Source: Eremomyces bilateralis CBS 781.70 (lineage: Eukaryota > Ascomycota > Dothideomycetes > Eremomycetales > Eremomycetaceae). Taken from it: DNA of 39,049 nucleotides. How positions within the stretch are numbered: the first letter of the stretch is position 1; the number at the start of each line of letters is the position of its first letter. The notes under the pieces were generated by a model. That model saw only the letters and a program-made list of their open reading frames with translations, did no database searches and was not told the DNA's origin. The stretch spans positions 965,453 to 1,004,501 of the forward strand of contig NW_022985067.1 of the NCBI RefSeq assembly GCF_010015585.1. The letters are read 5' to 3'. Shown here one piece after another: positions 10,338 through 20,191 of the stretch. The position numbers were made by a program, and so were the translations under genes.

Positions 10338-10777
10338 CTAACCTTGGCCTATATTTTCTGGACAATGGCTTTGATTAAAGCAACAATCATTGTCTATCCG
10401 TCAGGTGATGCACATTAAGTGATACATTCCTAATCGGGAATGTACCCTTAGCTAGCTATAAATAGTCCTAGATTATCCTTCCGATGATAGACTTAGAATC
10501 ATCTCAATGAATGAGTTTTCAATCTAACAGGTTATGCAAGGGTCTCACTGTAGGGAATCTCCAATCGTGAGGCAAACGTAGAATTGTTGCTATGAAGGAG
10601 GAATCTATCTAAGGTGTGAAAGGCGTTTGTCCTTGTGCTGTGGAGCTGGAGTAACTAACAGTAATAGGCCACGAGGCCACTACGCTGTACGCATCCAAGT
10701 CCATAGCCCTCTGATCCACCTTAGGTTATAGTTAACTGAGCCTAACTTAGTTAACTTAGTTAACTAGTTAGTTAACT
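10338..10777. other. Intergenic region with TTAA-rich tract
   Basis: No gene is seen. From about 10725 to 10779 the sequence is a run of TTAACT/GTTAAC units that forms the left border of the MITE. Confidence 0.4.
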
Positions 10778-10779
10778 TA

Positions 10780-11213
10780 ACGTAATCCACCGCCGAGCTG
10801 CGAATATCACCGAGCTGCGAACTTCAAATCTCACCAAAATCGGGATATTTCATAACCCGATATCTCAACAACAGCATCATAATAAAATCTACAAGTTGAT
10901 AGATAGACTTTACTAGTCATTTTAAGCCTTTACTCAAATTCACAGAGCTCTAGCTATTGTAGTTGTAGATATACCTAGGTCATAGTAGATTCTTGCACCT
11001 TTTAGCACCTAGGATCTAGGTATATCTACCATTACAATAGCTAGAGCTCTATAAATATGAGTAAAGGCTTAAAATGACTAGTAAAGTCTATCTATCAACT
11101 TTAGATTTTATTATGATGCTGTTGTTGAGATATCGGGTTATGAAATATCCCGATTTTGGTGAGATTTGAAGTTCGCAGCTCGGTGGTATTCGCAGCTCGC
11201 TGGTGGATTACGT
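10780..11213. mobile_element. 434-bp foldback MITE with TA target duplication (pogo/Fot-type ends)
   Basis: The element begins ACGTAATCCACC and ends GGTGGATTACGT, flanked on both sides by TA (10778-10779 and 11214-11215). The two arms, about 195 nt each, are inverted copies of each other almost to the centre, with only scattered, mostly C/T differences, so the whole element is one long hairpin. There is no coding capacity. TA duplication and an ACGTAATC end fit non-autonomous Tc1/mariner-pogo elements; from memory the Aspergillus niger Vader/Tan1 ends start the same way. The arm similarity suggests a fairly young copy. Confidence 0.85.
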
Positions 11214-11355
11214 TAGTTAGTTGATGTACTTAACTAGTACTTTAGCACGACGAGTCGCTTTCGGGCTCCAGCACCATCTAAGCACAGCGAAGCAGTCCAG
11301 TTTCTTACTGGAGAGGTTTTGCAACCTCAAAAACCATTTTACAACTTCACTACAA

Positions 11356-11740
11356 CCCACCTTTCTGTTACCCTAGGTCCTAATAGAGTTTAGTTACGGA
11401 ATAAATTCTGATGACCCACAGTTGTACTCCGTAAACTGTGTGCTACCGAACTTCCGTTCGTAGATTAGCATCGCCCTATCTGGTATAGCGCTGATTTTCG
11501 TTTTCAATGAAAATCTCACCAGCCCTTCTAATTACAGTACAGTAATTCATCATTCCCTAGTCGCAAGATGGCCCTGTTGATTTCAATTGCCACCTATATT
11601 CATTTCGCTGCCCATTACCCCTAGAACTAAGCCTATTTAGGACTGCTCAGTCCTTTCCGACGTATTTACATATCTTCAACGGTTATCTAGCTAGATCTCT
11701 TTTTTGGAGAGAAGGGGAATCGTCAATAATAACATATATT
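11356..11740. repeat. Possible degenerate LTR fragment
   Basis: The stretch starts TGTTAC and ends AATAACA, the TG...CA form of LTR ends. Its last 50-60 nt (TATTTAC..., CTAGATCTCT, GGAATCGTCAATA) resemble the end of the LTR-like repeat near 38640-38705. No flanking 5-bp duplication was found and no coding part is present. It is an old fragment. Confidence 0.3.
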
Positions 11741-11904
11741 GTGTCTCTACAGTAACTGAGCTTAAGCTGCGAACCTGCTTAATCATCACCCCGCGTAATG
11801 CGACACATGCTATATTCTATGGTTTCGCCGACCAAAATAGGTCTATACCACGAATTCGCCCGTACAGACTAATTACGTGGTGATCAAGAAGATGGTCTGG
11901 ACTC

Positions 11905-12236
11905 CTATATTACGTCTATCCAGACATCTTGTCTATAGATGATGGTCTCCAGCTCTATATCACCATTAACACCCTGCCTAAACCAGTGCTGTAAGCAGAT
12001 CAAATTCCTTAAGGTGGGCGCCTCCATCCGTGTCCTCTCCGTATCCAAGATTCTCCCGCAAGCTGACCAGATCCGCTCCATATCAGCGGCCGATGAAGGA
12101 GTCACGAAAAGGTCTATCGCGATCTAATATAGAGAGGGATATCGCGTGCGATTAGCTACCCACCAGGCGATAGGAGTTTCGGTAGGGAAAAGGCCCTCTG
12201 CGAGGTATTGAGAGACCTCATTAGATATGGGTGTTT
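11905..12236 (-). pseudogene. Relic of a hAT transposase C-terminus
   Basis: Read on the minus strand, the frame has a WW (IAWWVANRTRYPSLY), an in-frame TAG, then LFVTPSSAADMERIWSACG and a terminal LRNLICLQHWF. The order W-W, RYP-x-L, S-x-E-R-x-x-S, C-L-x-x-W-F is that of the hAT dimerisation region that ends Ac/hobo-type transposases. The stop sits where the family normally has a residue such as Gln, so CAG to TAG is likely. Upstream parts of the transposase are not recognisable. Confidence 0.55.
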
Positions 12237-12391
12237 TCCGTGGTTCTATATTATGTATCGTGACTATAATGGCAAGACCGCAAGAGTCACGTCGTCGCCA
12301 ACTTCAGGCCAATCATTATCGCCAATCATTTTGGGGTGATACTGCACCCACATCCCGTTGTACTAGGCAGAAACAGGAAACCAAAGGATGC

Positions 12392-15300
12392 TCAATCCAG
12401 GGCTTGCGCCTCGCACATCCTGCGATACATGCCGCTGTTGGCTATGAGCTCTTCGTGAGTGCCCATCTCGGCGATCTTGCCTCCGTAGAAGACGCAGATG
12501 ACGTCCGCATCCTTGATGGTGCTAAGACGGTGGGCGACGGCGAAAGTGATACGGTCGGCGTCCTTGGCGGCTTCGTTCAGGGCGCCCTGGACGATCTTCT
12601 CGCTCTCCGTATCGAGGGCGCTGGTGGCTTCGTCGAGTAGCAGGACCTTGGGGTCGCGGATGAGCGAGCGCGCGATGGCGATGCGCTGGCGCTGACCGCC
12701 GGACAGCTGGGTACCGCCCGAACCGGCCTGGGTATTCAGCCCGTCGGGAAGAGAAGAGACGAAACCCCACGCGTTGGCGCCGCGCAGAGCGGCTTCAATT
12801 TTCTCGTCGCTAACCCGTAGCGCGGCATCGGTGGACGAGAGTTCGTCCATGGTCGGGTCGTCGAGGCCGAGGGCGATATTCTCGCGGATGGAGCCTTTGA
12901 AGAGGATCGGCTCCTGCTGGACGAAGGATACGATGCGCCGGTAGAGGCGGGGGTTGAGGGTGGTGAGGTCCGAGCCGTCGATGACGATGCGGCCGGTTGT
13001 GGGGTCGTAGAAGCGCTCGAGCATGGCGATCATGGTGGACTTGCCACAGCCGGAGGCGCCGACGAAGGCGACGAACCGGCCCTTTTCGACGGTGAGGTTG
13101 ATGCCGCGAAGGACCTGGGCGTCGGGTCGGAGAGGGTAGGAAAAGCGGATATCGTCCAGGGCAATGGGACCGGCGGATCCAGGGCCCTTATCTAGGTTCT
13201 CGGGGGTTTGCCGGATGGTGGACTCTAGCCCGCTGAGCCAGAGGATGTAGTTGGCGCCGTTGACACCCTTGGTGATGCTGGTTGAGAACTGGAAGAGCTG
13301 GGCGGTGGCCTGGCCAGAGAAGAAGACAGCCAGGAAGGCAACAAAGAAATTGTACATGCTAATCTTGTCGAAGGAGAGAAGGCGGCAGCCGTACCAGAAG
13401 CCAAGGGCCATGAACCAGTACTCAATAGCCTGTGTGAAGCCAAAGCAGATCATGGCTGCGAACAACGGGGGAGTAGAGTCGGACAGAGCATGGTCGAGTT
13501 CGTTGGTGTACTGTTCCAGAACAGACTTTTCAATGGCGAGAGATGAAACGGTACGAATGGCGTTGACGGCTTCCGACGCGATCGAGGCGCTGGCGGAGTA
13601 ACGCTTCGACGTGTCACGATCGAGCTTGGAGTCCAGCTTAATCTTCAAAAAGGCAGCGCCGAAAAGAGGGGGGAGACCACCAAAAACCACGACCAGGCCC
13701 AGGTTCCAGGAGTGGGCGATAGCAAGAATGCTGCACGTGAGAACGTTCAGGACGGAGATCGTAATGAGACCGACATTGAAACCCATCAGCTCAAGAATGG
13801 ACTGTGCATTGGAATCGATGCGACTACTAAGGGCTCCGGTGCTGTTCTCCTCGCGGTCAAAGAACTGGAGATCCTGGCGGAGGATCATATCGAAGCTCTG
13901 CCTGCGCATCAGTTGGCTCAGTGCCTGGGCAACGCAGTTGGTGGACCAGCCAAGGGCGAAGTAGCTGATAAGAGCGCCGGCCGCGAGGACGATGAACATT
14001 TTGGCGTAGAAGTTGCCCTCGCGCTCCATCGCGGCGCCGGTGAGCGTGAAGACATCCATGACGTTGGCGAGGAGGATAGCTTGGCCAGGGAAAATACCAC
14101 CTTCATGCTGGTTAGCGACCGGATATTTTGAATCGGGTATGGGAAATTTTGAAACTTACTTGCACCGATGCATCCAAGAAGCACTAGTACGTACCACCAG
14201 AACAATTCAGGAGTCATCTTCATCAGGCGGAACACAACATGCAGCATACCAAATTGCTTGTGATGGTCGTAGTTGTCGCGCTCCTTTTTCGCTTCCATGC
14301 GGCCCTGGACAGACGAGGCGTACCGAGTCAGGGGCTTGTGCAGGTCCGCAGGATCTGGGTTCTGGGTGTCCTCAGTCTCCGTTTCGGACTTGCCCTCGCC
14401 GACAGCGAGGCTTTGGATCTCCACCAAGCGAGCGTAAGCACCGCCGTCGGCAATAAGAGACTCGTGGCTGCCCTGCTCGATGATGCGACCATTGCGCATG
14501 ACAACAATGTTGTCTGCCTTGCGGATAGTAGCGAGCTTGTGGGCAATGACGATTGTGGTGCGACCTTCCGCGGCCTTATCGAGGGCTTGTTGGACGACAC
14601 CTTCGGCATGAGGGTCTAGGGCACTGGTAGCCTCATCCAGCAAGAGAACCTTCGGTTGAGATACGATGCTGCGGGCGATGGCAACACGCTGCTTTTGACC
14701 GCCGGAGAGCAGACCTCCACGCTGACCGATCTGGGTGCCGTAGCCGTTTGGGAGTTCGGAAATGAAATCGTGGGCAAAGGCCATCTTGGCAGCGTGTTGA
14801 ATCAGTTCCATTTGCTTCTCGCGGGACGCGTTCTCCCACTCGGTTCCGATGAGGCCATGCTTGATATTGTCGAAGACCGAGCCCTGAAAAAGTACGGGCT
14901 CCTGCTGAACCAGGCGGACGTTCTTACGCAGCCAATTCAAATTCAGCATGTCGATGGGGCGACCATCTAACTTGATGGTGCCTGACTCCGGGTTGTACCA
15001 GCGCTCGATGAGGCCAACAATGGTGGACTTGCCGGAGCCGGATTGACCCTGAAGGAGTCGTTAGCGACGGACCAGGGTACGAAAGCCAAGGTAGAACTTA
15101 CGACCAGGGCAGTGACTTTGCCCGACGGGACCTTCAGGGAGAAGTTATCCAGAACAGTGACGCTGGGGCGAGTGGGATAGGCAAAGGTGACATTCTCGAT
15201 CTCGATGACACCTTCAGTCTCGGTCGGCTGCTCGCCATCCTCGTCGAAGGGGTCAATTGACGACTTGCGGTCAATCAGTCTAAACAGCATGACAGCAGCA

Positions 15301-16459
15301 GAAGCGGCGCGGCCGAAGTCGATAGCATAAGGAGCCAAAATGGTCAGTTGGATGGAACCAATAACAACAGAAAGAAGAACACTGATAAATAGGGTTAGTT
15401 TAGGACCGAATACAAGGAGCCAAAAGCGCCATCGTGCAAGGGTTTAGCCTACGTGAAGATTGTGCCTGGGTCTTCGATCTCGCCAGTGGCCATCATTCGG
15501 ACCCCCTGCCAGAAGGCCAGACCGAATCCCAAGTAAATTATGGTGTACTCGGCGGAAAACAGGATACCAAATAGGGGCGAGATCTTGTCACCGATCCTAT
15601 GGGTCTCGGTCAAATAGGTGTTAAATCGATTGACGAGCCTCGCGCGCATGTCGAAGGCGTGAACAGTGCGTACGCCGGAGAGAACCGCTTCTGTAAAAGC
15701 ATTACCCTGGGCATGTATCTCCATCATCTTGGTTTCGAAACCGGCCTCGATGCTGGCGACGACGCCCATAACGATGATGATGGCAGGGGCGATGCAGAGG
15801 CAGATGAGTGCAAGCTTCCACTGGACAACGACAGCGATGATGAACGCAGTGACGAAGGCAGCCAATCCCTGGAAGGTCAGGCCGAGCTTCTCTGCGATAC
15901 CGTTCTGGATCTGGCGACCATTGGATGTGGCCTGCGTCGCAATGGAGCCACCGGTTCCGAAATCGTAGTAGGCGACTTCCTGGCTGAGGGCTGCCCTGAG
16001 GTAGGCGTAGCGCATATTGCGAACGAGACGGTAGGCAACATAGGTGAACAGGCTGTTGTAGATGTACGAGAGCACCAGCCTGCCGATACCCAAATATACG
16101 AAGTAGAGGGCGAGTTCGGCGGCATCGCTCCGGAAACCGGGAGGACTTGACACCCCAGAGACGAAGCCGGTGATGACAGTGACGAATCTACCAAATATGA
16201 GGTTTTGGAGGGCAATTCCGGCGCCTGAGCCAAGGGCGGCGACGATGGCGATGGCCTGGAGAGTATACTCGAACGCGCCGCCGTACGTGAAAACGCGCGT
16301 GTAAGCGGCAAATGGGGTCATCTCCTCGGGAATATCTGGAGTAGGAGCCTTTGCGGCGGCATCTATGGGATACTCATCGCCGCGCGCCTCTTCCGCGGCC
16401 TTCTCCTTCTCGACGATATCTGCGCCCATGATGGCGCCTGAGAGTTGTGGTGTTGACAA
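12392..16459 (-). CDS. Full-length ABC-B (MDR-type) transporter
   Basis: Four exons (16459-15453, 15381-15102, 15048-14160, 14100-12392) give 1294 residues, the usual length of Pmd1/leptomycin-resistance-like pumps. The order is TMD1-NBD1-linker-TMD2-NBD2. NBD1 has Walker A GQSGSGKST (formed across an intron), Q-loop VQQEPVLF, signature LSGGQ, Walker B VLLLDEATSALD and H-loop IAHKLAT. NBD2 has GASGCGKST, VQQEPILF, LSGGQ, DEATSALD and AVAHRLST. Both ATP sites therefore look canonical. Membrane segments flank residues about 60-330 and again after the LFWWYVLVLLG start of TMD2. It should export hydrophobic compounds across the plasma or vacuolar membrane; the substrate is unknown. For the third intron the acceptor at 14101-14103 was taken because the nearer AG gives a stop. 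Confidence 0.93.
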
Positions 16460-17094
16460 CCTGGTGTACCTACGTCAACACCTAGACGACCCTGTGGCGA
16501 TGGATTGAGGAAAGTGGGAACAAAGGAGCGGCAGGAATGCAAAGCGACTTAAAGGAAAGAATATCAGGATCCTTATGCCCTTGAGCGGACAAGTCAGGGA
16601 AGAGAAAATACAATACAATGGTTTCGGGAAACAGGCAACGAAAGAGTGCCCTGCAAAGTTTGACCCAAAGATCTGTAAGCTGGAACGCGCGGATTCTACG
16701 AAGTAGTTATGGGACGCGACGAAATCCATCTCTTCTTGGGTCCCGTATAGGCTGGGCCTTGGCTAATTCGAAGTTCATAAGAAGGTGATGTGTACGTTAG
16801 GCAGGTAGGTTCGAGCCAGCGCGACCCGCGCGTCCCGGACTGAACACCAAGAGATTTGGCGGGCTGTGTCAACGTTCGAGAAGAAAAGAAAAGTTCTGTC
16901 TGAAATGAAAATTAGTCTCAGATACCTCAGCCGCTGAAAGGCACGTGACAAGGAAGATCCGAAGACTTGGCGCCACTACCAACAGCGTCTGAGCCAAAAT
17001 CCCAGGATTTGGTGTAGCTTTCCCAACCGAAATCACGATAACGAACATATTGAAGGCCATTCTGCTGCTTTTCGACAACTAATTGGCGTTTAAA
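16460..17094. other. Upstream region of the ABC transporter
   Basis: No gene is supported. The region is likely the transporter's promoter and 5' leader, ending where the AT-rich left flank of the helicase element begins near 17085-17100. No clear TATA box or regulator site could be named. Confidence 0.35.
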
Positions 17095-17100
17095 AAAAAT

Positions 17101-17391
17101 ATAGATACTATACTTTTGATTATTACCTTTCAGACTATCTACTTTTAAAGAGTCCCTACGCCCTATGGACTGAGATCAATTGCAATCTAGTTGCACTATT
17201 CCATGTTAAGGGCTCTCAACATATTTCCATCCATCTCGACTCCTGATGCACAATATACCCCATTAAGATCCGTATATCCATCTAAAACATATAGAAAATA
17301 TACTTTCAATCATTCTCTGTAAGGATAACTACTTATAAAGCAATCTCCCCTTCTGGATATTGAGATTAATTCGGGTTTAGTTGACCTATCC
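17101..17391 (+). repeat. Diverged direct repeat with 190-nt period at the left flank of the helicase element
   Basis: Copy 1 (17101-17202) and copy 2 (17291-17391) share the same order of blocks: ATAGA...TATACTTT, an ACTACTT/ATCTACTT plus TTAAAG/ATAAAG block, a TGGACTGAGAT/TGGATATTGAGAT block, then TAGTTG and CTATTCC/CTATCC. A further CATTAAGA...CCTTATA motif just before the helicase ATG may be a third, partial copy. Such subterminal repeats are common near transposon ends. Confidence 0.5.
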
Positions 17392-17513
17392 CTGGCCTAT
17401 TCCTTCAAACGCTGCCAAACTTGCTCAAATATTCCTTAAATTATAATACATATTCCATCAAAGTCAATCCCCCTATCATTAAGAGTCCTTATACAGTATA
17501 GAACATTCTCTTT

Positions 17514-20191
17514 ATGCCACCAAAGCAGAAGCGGGGGGCTAAACCAAAGCAAGACTGGCGAACCAACATCAATCTATTTTCCGAAGTCGACCCAGTTAAG
17601 AAGGAGGAGCTGCAGGATATACAAAGGAGAGTTGAGAGGTGTAGGGAGGCACAATGGCAGGATCAGATATTGGTGGTTAAAGAAGGAATCCAGTCCTTCT
17701 TTGGGTTTGAAGCAAAGGATGACCAGGCACGGTGTATTGCACACCTCCTTTTCAAACAGAGAGACCTGATCTTAACTGCAAAGACATCCTTTGGCAAGAG
17801 CTTAATCCATCAAGCACTACCATGCCTCTCTAGAGGATCTGTTGCCATTGTGATCGTCCCTCTTGATGCACTTGGTAAAGAGCAAGAAAAGAAGATCTCA
17901 TTAATCCCTGGAACCCGACCAATCTTCTTAAATGCATCAAACACGAACGATGGAGTGATTCAAGAAGTACAGAAAGGTGCTTACACTCATATTATTACCT
18001 CACCAGAGCAATTGATTGGCAAGAGGTTCCGTATCCTTATCCAGGATCGGCTCTTTCGGTCCCATCTGCTCTCTGTTTGTATTGACGAGCTTCATCTCGT
18101 TTTTGACTGGGGTGATAAGTTCCGCCATTCCTATACAGAACTACGTATCGTCCGACGGGAGCTTGAAGATATTCCGTGGTTTGGAACCACTGCAACTCTG
18201 GACCGGTTAACATTATCCCATGTCCGGGGGCTCCTAGAATTATCAGACCATATTCAGGTTATTCAAACAGACACCAACCGAGAGGATCTTACCTATATTG
18301 CCAAGCAGATCCCTATACATACACAGAAGTCATTTCTCGGGTTGAATTTCCTGCTCGAAGGTGCATTTCGACATTGTGTAAACAGGGAACAAGACCTACC
18401 AGGGGGATGTTGTGATGCTTGTCATTGTCAAGGAAAAGGGTTTATACCTACGCCTGAGCAAATTGATAAAACCATCATCTTTTTTAAGGCAAAGCGCGAG
18501 ATCCGGGAGTGCACTAAGATAATCCGTTCATGGTTCCAAGAATATGGATATTCTGAGATACTAGCGAAGGACACAGTGGCACAATATGGTACCATGCTGA
18601 CCTAAGCGAACATGAGAAACAAGGGATATACTCAAAATTCTACCATTCCCCTATCAGGATCCTCCTTTCAACAGATGCACTTGCACATGGTTGCGATATT
18701 CCAGATATCACAAGATCTATTATATGGAAAATTCCTCCTGATAATCTGATCAACCTTATCCTACAACGGTTTGGGCGTGCTGCTCGAAGCGTGCCAGCTG
18801 GGACTGCTATCCTTTTCTTCCAACAATCTTACCAAGGGCACCGAACTCGTGCAAAAGATATGCAAAAGGAGCATCAACACCAGACTACTCAGGGAGGTTT
18901 ACCCGAAGGAGAAGATCCAGGAGACCTCAATTCATCTACTTCAGATGATGACGATGATGAAGAAGAGCCTTTAATAGGAGAAGGAGCTAAAGGATCATCA
19001 TCTCGCGAAGACCATTTGAGCCAAACCCCCAAAGGCCAGAAATCGAAAGCAAGACTATCAGAAGCAGAGAGACGTGGACTTCTCCCTAACACCATTTACC
19101 AGCTCTGCAATACCAATGGTGAACGGTGGATCCGGGAGTTAATCAATACACACTACGAATGCAAAACACCAGAACGCGACCCTATTACATGCTGTGGAAG
19201 TTGTAACCCTGAACTCCTGTCTACTTTGGACACACAAATCAAGACTAGCCAGGACAAGGCAATGGCTGCAAAGAGGCTTCGACCATTAGTTGATTCCCTT
19301 AAACTCTTTTTTTATAAAGAGGCGCAAAGGGAATATCCAACTACGGACATTTGTTATACACCATATTAGCAATGGTTAATATTCCGTGAGGAACTATCAA
19401 TACTTGCAAACACATACAACCAGCTTCAGGAGAGCGTGCCAAAGGAACAAAAACCAGATGGATATTATATCCTTCTTTTTGGAGATTTGCTAGACATTCG
19501 CAAGGCTTTACCACAAAACGAATGGATACGTGAGGATGGACATTTGATAAGCCTAGGGAAAGCATTGGAGAGCTATAAACATGCTCAGTACCAATTAAAG
19601 GAAGAGAAACAGCGCACGATCGAAGATAAAAGGAGGCAGGCTTTGGCAAGGAAAGCTCAAGAGAAAGAAAGGTCACAAGATAAAGCGATTGGCCTATCCT
19701 TATTGTTTGAGCCTGGACATCCAACCTTTACGCCCCATTTGAAGCCCCCTTGCCCATCTGTCAGTGATGCTCCTCAGCCTATACAAGAGCATCAGCTATC
19801 TCCAGTTACACAAGATACTAGTGCTTACCCAAAATCCCCGAAACGACGTCAAGGTGCACAAGTACAACAGCTGTATACTCTTCCAGATATTTCGAGCCTC
19901 CCTGAAGGTAGCAGCCTCCTCAAACTTCTAATGCCAATGTCTACTATTGGTGATAAAGATCTAGCACCAACTAAGCGACGGCAGCAAGGGCAGAAGTTGG
20001 TAAATCAACCAGCGCCTTTACAGCCGATGGCTACAGATCATACCATCCTCCCTCTCCGACCAAATAGCGGTGATCAATTTCAACATGATGAGACTTTATA
20101 TGACCCACTCCGAGTAATGATCTTATATGGATCATATGGTAGCAATAAAGCATCGTGTACATCATTGTCCTCCTTTTTTCGAGCAGTATAG
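17514..20191 (+). pseudogene. RecQ-family DNA helicase, decayed
   Basis: From the ATG at 17514 the first 363 codons hold the RecQ core: motif 0 KDDQARCI, motif I TAKTSFGKSL, DELH in motif II followed by DWGDKFRHSYTEL as in RecQ proteins, motif III GTTATL, and IIFFKAKREIRE of motif IV. The frame then shifts at about 18575-18590, and the next frame carries YHADLSEHEK, motif V STDALAHGCDIPD and motif VI QRFGRAAR. It goes on through an acidic DDDDDEEE linker and a Cys pair region (CCGSCN) to a TAG at 19367, after which the same frame continues another 270 codons, Lys/Glu- then Pro-rich, to 20191. There is thus about one frameshift and one internal stop in an otherwise complete gene of about 890 codons. 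Family members unwind DNA 3'-5'. Here the job is presumably replication or excision of the element, which is inference. Confidence 0.75.

Noticed and set aside
12227-16150. Long plus-strand open frames over the ABC transporter
   Set aside because: They are antisense shadows of a GC-rich gene whose minus-strand frames carry all family motifs.
4472-16459. A complete secondary-metabolite cluster (SDR, regulator, oxidase, ABC pump)
   Set aside because: No synthase or other backbone enzyme is present, the SDR is broken, and transposon debris separates the parts.
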